NCBI GenBank assembly: GCA_003447895.1
Contig: DLYC01000075.1
Span: 1 to 10,250 of the forward strand
DNA: 10,250 nucleotides
Direction of reading: 5' to 3'
Source: Lachnospiraceae bacterium
Lineage (GTDB): Bacteria; Bacillota; Clostridia; Lachnospirales; Lachnospiraceae
The notes beneath the pieces are model-generated. The model made no database searches. It was not told the DNA's origin and saw only the letters and a list, made by a program, of their open reading frames with translations. The translations under genes and the position numbers were made by a program. Below are positions 1 through 6,263 of the stretch, in pieces. Position 1 is the stretch's first letter; every line of letters begins with the position of its first letter.

Positions 1-549
1 AAGACGGTTCGAGTATGTATATTGAAAGGAACTGCCGCCGATGTTTAACCAGAACAGCTCGGGGTGATCATACAGAACCGCGTTGTATACCCTGCCGAAC
101 ATTGTCTTGAACGCCTCGCCGCTCGGATCGACCTGCAGAAAGACCGCGTCCCCTTCCTCGGAGGGGTCATCTGAAAGTGCGCAGCTCACGAGGGCGTCGT
201 AGACGAGCCTCTCATCCTCAGACAGAAGCGAGCGGTAATAGCGCCCCGATTCCGAATCAGCGAATTCCGAATCGGCGGACTCCGAGTCAGAGGATTCCGA
301 ATCGGAGGCGGCCTGTTCGGAGGATTCCGAATCAGAGGACTCCGAATCATTGGACTCCGGATCGGATGATTCCTGATCAGAGGATTCCGAATCATCGGAT
401 TCCGAATCGGCGGACTCCGAACCGGTAGATTCGGAATCGGAGGCCCCGGCTTTTGCTGAGGAAGGCCTGTCCGCACCGACGTAGGTGTGAAGCATGGTTA
501 CCGTCAGCAAAACGGTCAGTATAAAAACAGCAAATCGTTCAAATCGCAT
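1..549 (-). CDS. Secreted transglutaminase-like protein with D-S-E-S repeat stalk (partial, C-terminus beyond the left edge)
   Basis: The frame is open from an ATG at 549 to the window edge (183 codons, no stop). A GGAGG (557-561, minus strand) lies 7 nt upstream. Residues 1-26 are a signal peptide or N-terminal anchor (MRFERF, then a hydrophobic run to about residue 20). Residues 37-101 are thirteen 5-residue repeats of D-S-E-S type, an acidic flexible stalk. Residues 104-183 begin a folded region with E-x-L-V-Y-D-A-L and the motif DHPELFWL at 161-168. I recognise this motif from the N-terminal part of clostridial exported transglutaminase-domain proteins; this is family memory, not a search. 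The expected catalytic Cys, His and Asp would lie beyond the edge, so activity cannot be judged. The protein is probably exported and may act on or attach to the cell surface. The gene is divergent from the small coiled-coil gene at 782. Export and stalk are sure; the transglutaminase label is moderate. Confidence 0.72.
   Translation of the reverse strand, partial: MRFERFAVFILTVLLTVTMLHTYVGADRPSSAKAGASDSESTGSESADSESDDSESSDQESSDPESNDSESSDSESSEQAASDSESSDSESADSEFADSESGRYYRSLLSEDERLVYDALVSCALSDDPSEEGDAVFLQVDPSGEAFKTMFGRVYNAVLYDHPELFWLNIGGSSFQYTYSNRL
247..441 (-). repeat. 15-bp tandem repeat, 13 units, coding for a D-S-E-S stalk
   Basis: Thirteen consecutive 15-bp units encode residues 37-101 of the exported protein. 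Most read X-D-S-E-S; variants include T-G-S-E-S, S-D-Q-E-S, S-D-P-E-S, S-E-Q-A-A and A-D-S-E-F. Codons within units alternate (GAA/GAG, TCC/TCG), so the array has drifted but keeps its period. The unit length is a multiple of three, so unit gain or loss changes stalk length without a frameshift. For the same reason long repetitive open frames appear in other frames of this stretch; these are not genes. Confidence 0.93.
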
Positions 550-582
550 GGGCAGACCTCCGCTGGTGAAAAATGTATTGAC

Positions 583-591
583 AGTATAGCA
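583..591 (-). promoter_or_regulatory. Extended -10 promoter for the exported stalk protein
   Basis: Read on the minus strand the bases are TGCTATACT, an extended -10 (TG-n-TATACT). It lies about 35 bp before the start codon at 549. The hexamer 17 bp upstream (606-611, ACAACT) is a weak -35, which extended -10 promoters tolerate. Confidence 0.55.
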
Positions 592-615
592 TGCCGTCCG
601 TCGGAAGTTGTTACC

Positions 616-646
616 ATTTCATGAAATTGTCTGTAAAATCATGAAA
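616..646. promoter_or_regulatory. Possible operator: 12-bp palindrome plus TCATGAAA direct repeat
   Basis: ATTTCATGAAAT at 616-627 is a perfect 12-bp palindrome. Its TCATGAAA core (619-626) recurs at 639-646, exactly 20 bp further, about two helical turns. The pair lies between the minus promoter at 583-591 and the plus promoter at 665-693. This geometry suits a regulator serving both divergent genes. Binding is inferred; no regulator is assigned. Confidence 0.4.
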
Positions 647-664
647 GTTTTATACAATTCGATT

Positions 665-693
665 TTGGCGAAACGGAAGATTTATGGTAAAAT
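665..693 (+). promoter_or_regulatory. Promoter for the coiled-coil/Tudor-like protein
   Basis: TTGGCG at 665-670 and TAAAAT at 688-693 are separated by 17 bp. A TG at 685-686 makes it an extended -10. Transcription would start near 700, leaving a leader of about 80 nt before the ATG at 782. Confidence 0.65.
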
Positions 694-738
694 AGGGTAT
701 AGAAATACAGTATCGAAGGGAGCTCTTTCGCGCGCCGG

Positions 739-761
739 ACACTGTTCGCGGATGACAGTGT
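739..761 (+). other. Leader hairpin
   Basis: ACACTGT (739-745) and ACAGTGT (755-761) form a perfect 7-bp stem with a 9-nt loop, followed by TTT. It sits inside the predicted leader, ten bases before the ribosome binding site at 771-777. It could modulate translation or act as a weak attenuator. The stem is modest in GC and the T-run is short, so strong termination is unlikely. Confidence 0.4.
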
Positions 762-781
762 TTTGTCAGAAAGGTGGTAAT

Positions 782-1219
782 ATGGCGCAAAATATCAGTG
801 GCTTAAATGCCAGACGAAGAAGAGCAGTAACGAAGCAGCAGAGGGCAGAACTTAGAAGAAAAGAAATTGAACAGCTGACCATACAGATCAGCATACTGCG
901 CGGGAGGCTTACCCAAGTTACTGAAAAGAGAGATGCGATGGAACTTCCGAACCTGGAAGGAATGAACGTGGAGCATTCGCAGTACGGTCACGGGATCGTG
1001 AATGACCAGACGGACGCAGTATTGACGATCGAATACGCGGACGGGGTGCGAAAACAGAAACTTCCGTTTGTGATCGCGAGCGGTTGTGTCAAGGTGAACG
1101 ACACCGAAGCGACAGAAAGCTGCAAGAGGATTTCCGACCTCGACAATGAACAGGCCAAACTCAGAAAGGAGATTCAGTACAAGGAAAGCTGGATCTCGGA
1201 TCTCCAGAAAGAAAGCTGA
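782..1219 (+). CDS. Small coiled-coil protein with a PcrA/UvrD-tail-like Tudor segment
   Basis: This is a soluble 145-residue protein with no signal peptide or membrane segment. I chose ATG 782 because AAGGTGG (771-777) precedes it and the promoter at 665-693 lies downstream of the first possible ATG at 608, which would be upstream of the transcript. Residues 11-52 are a basic, heptad-like helix (RRRR, then K/R/E/Q rich). Residues 60-105 form a compact beta-type segment with G-M-x-V-x-H-x-x-Y-G-x-G-I-V and later I-x-Y-A-D-G. This spacing resembles the C-terminal Tudor-like domain of PcrA/UvrD helicases, which binds RNA polymerase. Residues 112-145 are a second charged helix. A role in nucleic-acid or RNA polymerase contact is inferred from that likeness only. 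It is a single-gene unit closed by the terminator at 1305-1341. Confidence 0.8.
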   Translation: MAQNISGLNARRRRAVTKQQRAELRRKEIEQLTIQISILRGRLTQVTEKRDAMELPNLEGMNVEHSQYGHGIVNDQTDAVLTIEYADGVRKQKLPFVIASGCVKVNDTEATESCKRISDLDNEQAKLRKEIQYKESWISDLQKES

Positions 1220-1304
1220 GGATCAGGAAAGTCGAGGGTGCGGAGCCTGCAGGTGCGGGTCGCGCGCAGGGAAGAGACACATGACACGGACAGCACACAT
1301 TGAC

Positions 1305-1341
1305 AGGCTGTAGGACAGTAACGATCCTGCAGCCTTTTTTT
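1305..1341 (+). terminator. Rho-independent terminator
   Basis: AGGCTGTAGGA (1305-1315) pairs with TCCTGCAGCCT (1325-1335) with one G-T wobble around a 9-nt loop. Seven Ts follow (1335-1341). It ends the unit of the small coiled-coil gene 85 bp after its stop. The 85 bp between the stop and the stem show no other feature. Confidence 0.88.
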
Positions 1342-1343
1342 AT

Positions 1344-1404
1344 GAACGGACCGGAATCTTTCAGGAACGGACCGAACCTTTCAGGAGCGAACCGGGATCT
1401 TCCC
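1344..1404 (+). repeat. Degenerate 20-21-bp triplet repeat
   Basis: Three head-to-tail copies begin GAACGGACCGGAATCTTTCAG (one base short in copy 2): 1344-1364, 1365-1384 and 1385-1404. Copy 2 matches copy 1 closely; copy 3 is more diverged (GAGCGAACCGGGATCTTCCC). The array starts directly after a terminator T-run and ends about 30 bp before the ribosome binding site of the TPR-like gene. Confidence 0.65.
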
Positions 1405-1447
1405 GGCAGGGAACGGTTCCGGGCAGGTCAAGACGGAGGTACACAGG

Positions 1448-2077
1448 ATGATCAGAGACTTTCTGCTCACGGAACAGATCGGGCGGCGCGAAAGAGCGGC
1501 ACTCTCGCGGCAGGAGAATCCTTCCGCAAAGAGCGTGGAGAAGGCTGTAGACAAGATCCTCCGAAGGGCCTGCGAAAGCCGGGACAGCGGTGTCAGGAAG
1601 GACAAGTGGCTCTTTCGGTTTGAAGAAGAGGTGGAAGAGATCTCAGACGCGGTCGGGAGACTGTCGGTAAACGGGCAGTGTGAGAAGGCGCGGGATCTCT
1701 GGCGGAAGCTGTATGAATTTGCGGGGGAAACGATGGCGGACAGCTATATGCCCCTGTTTCTCTATATTTTGTACCGGTATGCAAACGCGCTTCTGGATAC
1801 CGGGGAGACGAAAGAGGCGAAGGAACGGTACAGGGAACTGTGCGACGGGACCGAGCGGCTGATCGGAATCAATAACTCCTATGGGATTCACTGTCTGGAG
1901 CGGCTCGCGACGGCAGCACACAGATCCGGAGACAGGGGAGAGGAGGCCGGCGCGCTGGAGAAGATGCGGGTCATCGCCGAGAAGGAATTCGGACACGGAA
2001 GCGCGATGGCTTTGTTTGCGGAGAAGTTTGCAAACAGGCTCAGAATCGAAGACGCGGCCAAAGAAATGGGAGAATAA
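1448..2077 (+). CDS. TPR-like helical protein of unknown function
   Basis: The protein has 209 residues and no signal peptide or membrane helix, so it is cytoplasmic. ATG 1448 is supported by GGAGGT (1435-1440) 7 nt upstream. It is strongly helical and charged. Residues about 104-137 (Y-R-Y-A-N-A-L-L-D-T-G-E-x-x-E-A-x-x-x-Y) fit the tetratricopeptide pattern of small residues and a Gly/Asp turn, and about 147-180 look like a second, weaker unit. Residues 55-92 may be a further helical pair. TPRs bind partner proteins; the partner is unknown. The first 50 residues are polar and probably disordered. I see no clear promoter in the GC-rich leader. The kinase gene begins 95 bp later, probably with its own promoter. 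Confidence 0.8.
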   Translation: MIRDFLLTEQIGRRERAALSRQENPSAKSVEKAVDKILRRACESRDSGVRKDKWLFRFEEEVEEISDAVGRLSVNGQCEKARDLWRKLYEFAGETMADSYMPLFLYILYRYANALLDTGETKEAKERYRELCDGTERLIGINNSYGIHCLERLATAAHRSGDRGEEAGALEKMRVIAEKEFGHGSAMALFAEKFANRLRIEDAAKEMGE

Positions 2078-2100
2078 ATTGTAATCATCACGATTTTAAG

Positions 2101-2129
2101 ATACAATAGTGTGGATTATTGATTATAAT
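2101..2129 (+). promoter_or_regulatory. Probable promoter before the hybrid kinase
   Basis: A consensus TATAAT lies at 2124-2129 in an AT-rich gap. The hexamer 17 bp upstream (2101-2106, ATACAA) is a poor -35. Transcription would start near 2136, about 37-43 nt before the kinase start. Only the -10 is convincing. Confidence 0.45.
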
Positions 2130-2172
2130 CGGCATAATCAGGAGTTTTTTTAACAGGTCAATGCAGAGGTAA

Positions 2173-4263
2173 ATGCGCATGCAGTTTACAGAGAGTGAAG
2201 TACGAGAGATCCTTCACGAAAATGAGATATTGAAGCAGGACCTTCGGGATGCCAGAGAAGAGCTGATCGCGACCGGCAGGCTGTACGACACGATGGTGGC
2301 GGGAACCAGGAACCTGCTGATCCTCAGTGACGGCGGAAGCCGGAGCGCAGTCTATGTCTCTCCGAACGTGGAGGAAGTGCTGGGGCTTCCCAGAGAGCTT
2401 GTCATGAGTGATATGCGGGAACTTGGCCCGGAATCCGGAGAGATCCCGGATGAGAGCATGTTCGAAGACGGGGATGAAGACCGCTCGGACAGTCCTGCCC
2501 GCGCATCCGAAGAATATGATGCGGAGAGCGCGCTGGGCAAAATAGTGAGGTCCGACGTCCTTTGTATCGACCGGCGCACCGGGCTTCCCAAGGCCTATCA
2601 CAGAAGTGTGACCAGAGTTCTAGGCGTGCACGGAATGAAGCGGTACCTGTCTGTCTACATGGACTCTGAGGGCGGGACAGCGGACAACAGCCGCCTGCAT
2701 GAGCTTCTGCTGGACGGAACAGTCGCGGTGCACAACCGGATGCTCAAGGGAATGTCCCACGATCTTCGCACCCCGCTCAATTCGATCGCGGGATTTGTCA
2801 TGCTGCTCATGAAAAACGCGGACAATTCCGCGAAAGTAATGGAATACGCGCACCGGATCGGCATGTCCTGCCAGGACCTTCTGGTCATGATCAACCGGAT
2901 CATGGACCTGAGCGGCACAGACAAGAACAGCGCGGAAGCGGACAAGCGGGAGTTTGCGCTTGGAAAGACGATTGAGGATATCTCTGATGTGATCCGGAAT
3001 AAGGCCCAGATCAAGCATCAGCAATTTGAAGTCCGGACGACCGGGATCGAGCACGATATTTTTATCGGAGACCGGATCAGGATCACGGATGTCCTGATGA
3101 ATCTTCTCAACAACGCGGTTCAGTATACACCTGAGGCAGGTGAGATCTCTCTGACAGTGACCGGACGGCCGGATGATGATCCGGCGTACAGAGAGATCTC
3201 CTTCGAGATCCGGGATAACGGGATCGGAATGAGCAGCGAGCTTCAGAAGCGCCTCTTTGACAATTCGACGCGGTTTGACAGGATCCCCGGCATGGCGGGC
3301 TCCGGCGTCGGGATCGCGATGGCGAGAAAGTTTGTGGCGCAGATGGGCGGAACGATCTCCGTGCAGAGCACACTGGGGCAGGGGACGACCTTCTTCGTCG
3401 GGCTCAGGCTCCGGACGGTCGGACACTCCGAGGACGGATTCTGGAGAGAGCACGGCGTCACAAGGATGCTTGTGGTCGGTGAGAAAATGAATGAAGCATC
3501 CCGGATCTGTGACCTTTTGAGGGAGACAGGGCTGGATGCGGAATACACAGCGAGCGGATACGGCGCGCTGCAGATGATCGAGAAGTCCAGGGCTGAGGAG
3601 CGGAATTTTGACCTGCTGCTTTTGGACAGAGATATACAGGATATGATCTATACGGAGATTGCCAAGGCGGTCCGTGAAATGTCATGGGAGAAGACGCCGG
3701 CGATCATTCTGATGTCGGATAAGGCGGAGCACTTCACGCAGAACGTGCACAAGGCAGGGATTGCGGCGATCATGCCCAAGCCCTTCTTCTACTCCACGTT
3801 CAGGCAGATCGTCGGAGAACTGGATCTGGAAAGAAGCGGAGAAGGAGGCGCCGTCGGGCATCCCGAGGCCAATCCTCTGGGAGGACTCCGGTTCCTTGTC
3901 GCAGAGGACAACCGGATCAACGCGGACGTCCTCAAGGAGCTTTTGGAAGTGGAGGGCGCCCGATGTGAGATCGCGGGAAACGGCAAGGCGGCGGTAGCCA
4001 TGTTCCGAAACTCCAGGGCCGGTTATTATGACATGATCCTGATGGATATCCGGATGCCTTTGCTGGACGGCTATGGGGCGACGGAAGAGATCCGAAAGCT
4101 CCCCCGCGCGGACGCGGCCGCCATTCCGATCCTCGCGATGACGGCCGATACCATGGAGGAGGACGTGGAGAGATCCTTCGCCTGCGGCATGGATGCCCAT
4201 ATCCCCAAGCCGCTCGACATTAAAGTCCTGAACCAGGAAGTGATGAAGCTGCGCAGAAAATGA
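2173..4263 (+). CDS. Soluble hybrid histidine kinase, PAS-like/HisKA/HATPase/REC/REC
   Basis: This is a cytoplasmic 696-residue sensor kinase that autophosphorylates on His and passes phosphate to attached receivers. Residues 5-40 are a short coil. About 45-165 are PAS-like with an acidic insert near 85-120. HisKA has S-H-D-L-R-T-P-L-N with H196. HATPase has the N-box around N314, the G1 box D348-N-G-I-G and the G2 box G376-S-G-V-G. The first receiver (about 431-545) keeps D485, S515 and K536 but has G436-E437 where the acidic pair is usually Asp-Asp, so it may be impaired. The second receiver (about 572-694) is canonical: E578-D579, D625, T657, K679. There is no HPt domain and no membrane segment, so the ligand is intracellular and an external HPt partner is likely. 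ATG 2179 (Met3) sits 9 nt from GAGG (2166-2169) and is a plausible alternative start; ATG 2173 leaves only 3 nt. It probably heads an operon with the next two genes. Confidence 0.92.
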   Translation: MRMQFTESEVREILHENEILKQDLRDAREELIATGRLYDTMVAGTRNLLILSDGGSRSAVYVSPNVEEVLGLPRELVMSDMRELGPESGEIPDESMFEDGDEDRSDSPARASEEYDAESALGKIVRSDVLCIDRRTGLPKAYHRSVTRVLGVHGMKRYLSVYMDSEGGTADNSRLHELLLDGTVAVHNRMLKGMSHDLRTPLNSIAGFVMLLMKNADNSAKVMEYAHRIGMSCQDLLVMINRIMDLSGTDKNSAEADKREFALGKTIEDISDVIRNKAQIKHQQFEVRTTGIEHDIFIGDRIRITDVLMNLLNNAVQYTPEAGEISLTVTGRPDDDPAYREISFEIRDNGIGMSSELQKRLFDNSTRFDRIPGMAGSGVGIAMARKFVAQMGGTISVQSTLGQGTTFFVGLRLRTVGHSEDGFWREHGVTRMLVVGEKMNEASRICDLLRETGLDAEYTASGYGALQMIEKSRAEERNFDLLLLDRDIQDMIYTEIAKAVREMSWEKTPAIILMSDKAEHFTQNVHKAGIAAIMPKPFFYSTFRQIVGELDLERSGEGGAVGHPEANPLGGLRFLVAEDNRINADVLKELLEVEGARCEIAGNGKAAVAMFRNSRAGYYDMILMDIRMPLLDGYGATEEIRKLPRADAAAIPILAMTADTMEEDVERSFACGMDAHIPKPLDIKVLNQEVMKLRRK

Positions 4264-4275
4264 GGGGATACAAGT

Positions 4276-4306
4276 GAAGCGTGCCTTCGCGCAATGCGCT
4301 TCGGCA
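4276..4306 (+). other. Alternative hairpins in the kinase to 271-residue gene gap
   Basis: GAAGCG (4276-4281) can pair with CGCTTC (4297-4302). A competing fold pairs GCGC (4289-4292) with GCGC (4296-4299), inside TGCC/GGCA (4282-4285 and 4303-4306). The GGAGG of the next gene (4308-4312) starts one base after this element. It may tune translation or mRNA stability within the operon. No T-run follows, so it is not a terminator. Confidence 0.4.
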
Positions 4307-4318
4307 TGGAGGTAAAGA

Positions 4319-5134
4319 ATGGAACTGGAACGGATTGCTTCTGACCTTTACAGGGGGTTCCCCGCAAATGCCGATAAGCTTGCCAGGGAGATGGAACGCC
4401 TGCGGACGCTCCTTGAAGAGACAGGCGCGGCTGTGATGATGGAGATCGAGAAGGAGAAGTACCGAAAGGAAAAGGACTCCGAAAAGATCAAAGAGTACCG
4501 GAAGATCTATCGCGCAGTGCGCAGAGAACTTGACAGCCTCGATTCCTGCACAAGCCGGTTCAGCCAGGAACAGAGCCTCATGAAGTCGGCGAGAGAGAGC
4601 GGCGCGCAGGGGAGGATCGACTACGACGCGTACAGGGTGGATGAGACCGTGCCGTATACGCTGGACAGCGTCCTCACCAATAAAAAGCCGTCGGCCTTCT
4701 CCATCTACGGCCAAAAGATCGAGGCGGACAGCTGGAAAGAGATGCTCCTTCAGGTATGTGCCTATCTCAACAGGATGAACCCCATGCTGTTCGCGAGCCT
4801 GGAATCGGATCCGGACCTGCAGGGGAGAAAAAGACCGTACTTCTCCGCAGACGGAGCGGGACTGGATACGCCTGCCAAGATCCCGGACGCGGATCTGTAT
4901 GTGGAGACGCACTTCAGCGCGCGCTACTTCAAGAAGATGATCTCGAAACTCCTTCAGAAGTACAATATTTCGGAAGAAGCGGTCCTGATCTACCTCAAAA
5001 AGGACTTTACGGCTCTCCATGAGGAGTCGGCGCGGACAAGAACTGCCGCCCGTACAGTGGAACCGTCTGAGGAAACTGTATCAGAACAGCAGCTCAGCTT
5101 TTCGTTTGACAGCGAGGGAAACTGGAACGGGTAA
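4319..5134 (+). CDS. Coiled-coil protein with an unassigned C-terminal domain
   Basis: The protein has 271 residues and no signal peptide or membrane segment. ATG 4319 has GGAGG (4308-4312) 6 nt upstream. Residues about 18-95 are a highly charged coiled coil (K/E/R rich). Residues about 112-228 form a globular alpha/beta domain: a strand pair around S-A-F-S-I-Y-G-Q-K, S-W-K-E-M-L and a helix, F-A-S-L, the turn G-R-K-R-P-Y-F-S, then D-A-D-L-Y-V-E-T-H-F-S-A and a final helix plus strand (E-E-A-V-L-I-Y-L). I have a general memory of such W-K / Y-V-E-x-x-x-S-A domains as C-terminal appendages of bacterial proteins of varied type, but I cannot name the family. The tail from about 235 is polar and disordered. 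It lies 55 nt after the hybrid kinase and 46 nt before the MscS channel, so co-expression is likely. Function unknown. Confidence 0.82.
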   Translation: MELERIASDLYRGFPANADKLAREMERLRTLLEETGAAVMMEIEKEKYRKEKDSEKIKEYRKIYRAVRRELDSLDSCTSRFSQEQSLMKSARESGAQGRIDYDAYRVDETVPYTLDSVLTNKKPSAFSIYGQKIEADSWKEMLLQVCAYLNRMNPMLFASLESDPDLQGRKRPYFSADGAGLDTPAKIPDADLYVETHFSARYFKKMISKLLQKYNISEEAVLIYLKKDFTALHEESARTRTAARTVEPSEETVSEQQLSFSFDSEGNWNG

Positions 5135-5180
5135 GACACATGCGCGCGCAGAATGATAATGTGGAAGAGGAATCTTATCT

Positions 5181-6104
5181 ATGAATCGATTGATCAGTGG
5201 TGCGGGACTTTTAAAAAGTTTTGTGGACACACCGGATGTTGACATTACGACGATCGAACCTTCAGATCTGACACCGAGTGCCCTGGAAAACTTTTTGAAG
5301 AGTCTGGCACCGTCTCTGCAGGATCTGGCCTTCAACCTTGTGGCGGCTCTGATCCTGTTTGCGGTCGGCCGAAGGCTGATCGCTTTTTTATTGAAACTTC
5401 TGAATAAGTTTCTGGGACACACGGGACTTGACGTGGGCGTCAGCAAGTTTTTGATGTCGGCGGCGAGAGTGCTTCTCTACGTGCTTCTGATCTTTATGGT
5501 GGTGGCACAGCTGGGCGTCAATACCGCGTCGATCGTCACTATACTCGGAACTGCCGGACTGGCGATCAGTATGTCCCTGCAGGGAAGCCTGTCCAATGTG
5601 GCGGGCGGCATCCTGATCCTCCTGATGAAGCCGTTTAAGGTGGGAGACTATGTGAGCACCAAGTACGGCGACGGGACGGTGCAGGTGATCGGCCTCGTCT
5701 ACACAACACTGACGACGCTGGACAACCGGACCCTGACGATCCCCAACGGGGATCTCTCCAATTCCGCGGTATTCGACGCGTCGGCGATGGCGGAGCGGCG
5801 CCTGGATATCCAGGTCGGGATCAGTTACGGCTCAGATCTCCTAAAGGCCAAACAGGTTATGGAGCAGGTCTACCGGGACTGCCCCTACATACTGGCGGAC
5901 AAGGAAGTCAATGTGCATGTGGCAAGCCTCGGGGACAGCGCCGTGATCCTGGAGGCCTTCGGCTGGGTTTCCGGATCCCACTATCTGAGCGCTAAATGGA
6001 GCATCACGGAAAAGATCAAACTCCGCTTCGATGAAGAGGGCATCGCGATCCCCTTCCCGCAGATGGACGTGCACCTGGATGCCGGCGCGGAGAGCCGGTC
6101 CTGA
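5181..6104 (+). CDS. MscS-family mechanosensitive ion channel
   Basis: This membrane channel should open under high membrane tension and release small solutes during hypo-osmotic shock. The length of 307 residues is close to canonical small MscS proteins. TM1 is about 47-73, TM2 about 92-112, and the pore helix TM3 about 117-150 with the Gly/Ala-rich stretch I-L-G-T-A-G-L-A-I-S-M-S-L-Q-G-S-L-S-N. The cytoplasmic beta domain follows with K-P-F-K-V-G-D-Y-V (150-158) and the conserved I-P-N-G-D-L-S-N (187-194), then the alpha/beta cage to 307. The N-terminal 45 residues are longer and more polar than in E. coli MscS. ATG 5181 has AGAGG (5166-5170) 10 nt upstream. It is the last gene of the likely kinase operon. 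No convincing terminator follows; the next gene has its own promoter. Confidence 0.95.
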   Translation: MNRLISGAGLLKSFVDTPDVDITTIEPSDLTPSALENFLKSLAPSLQDLAFNLVAALILFAVGRRLIAFLLKLLNKFLGHTGLDVGVSKFLMSAARVLLYVLLIFMVVAQLGVNTASIVTILGTAGLAISMSLQGSLSNVAGGILILLMKPFKVGDYVSTKYGDGTVQVIGLVYTTLTTLDNRTLTIPNGDLSNSAVFDASAMAERRLDIQVGISYGSDLLKAKQVMEQVYRDCPYILADKEVNVHVASLGDSAVILEAFGWVSGSHYLSAKWSITEKIKLRFDEEGIAIPFPQMDVHLDAGAESRS

Positions 6105-6139
6105 AGTTCGCCGGAATTAACTGAAAAAACAAGCGGAAA

Positions 6140-6156
6140 TTATAAAATTTTTATAA
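6140..6156. repeat. AT-only palindrome
   Basis: TTATAAAA (6140-6147) and TTTTATAA (6149-6156) are perfect inverted copies around a single T. The element lies 36 bp after mscS and 24 bp upstream of the -35 of the next gene. It is too AT-rich and lacks a following T-run for a plus-strand terminator. It could be an operator or an UP-like element. Confidence 0.4.
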
Positions 6157-6180
6157 AAAAATCTTAAGAAAATCCAAAAT

Positions 6181-6210
6181 CCGACATTTTTACTGTGTGC
6201 ATGATAAAAT
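6181..6210 (+). promoter_or_regulatory. Promoter for the exported 3D-domain protein
   Basis: CCGACA (6181-6186) and TAAAAT (6205-6210) are 18 bp apart. TG at 6202-6203 makes an extended -10. The predicted start near 6217 gives a leader of about 47 nt to ATG 6264. It also shows that the earlier in-frame ATGs (6195, 6201) cannot be on this transcript. Confidence 0.62.
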
Positions 6211-6263
6211 ATCAATGTTTTGACAAAAAAGACGTTGGAAAAGCAGGAAGAATGGAGGATTTG

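Noticed and set aside
177..476. Long repetitive open frames on both strands (Arg/Pro/Asn-rich repeats)
   Set aside because: They are other-frame readings of the 15-bp repeat array, which stays open because its unit is a multiple of three. The minus frame open to the window edge has the signal peptide, ribosome binding site and a folded domain.
739..764. Possible riboswitch or attenuator before the small coiled-coil gene
   Set aside because: Only one 7-bp hairpin and a short T-run; no known riboswitch core is recognisable.
608..781. N-terminal extension of the small coiled-coil protein from ATG 608
   Set aside because: The promoter at 665-693 lies downstream of that ATG, the extension is not protein-like, and a good ribosome binding site precedes ATG 782.
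1300..1305. Consensus TTGACA
   Set aside because: No -10 at proper distance; it overlaps the start of a terminator stem.
2620..3453. 277-codon open frame antisense to the hybrid kinase
   Set aside because: Fully inside a clear kinase gene; high-GC coding DNA gives long antisense frames; no ribosome binding site or domain.
4220..5020. 266-codon open frame antisense to the 271-residue gene
   Set aside because: Shadow of the sense gene, which has a ribosome binding site and operon position.
6195..6263. Upstream ATGs of the 3D-domain protein
   Set aside because: They overlap the promoter and would bury the signal peptide behind a charged extension; ATG 6264 has the GGAGG.
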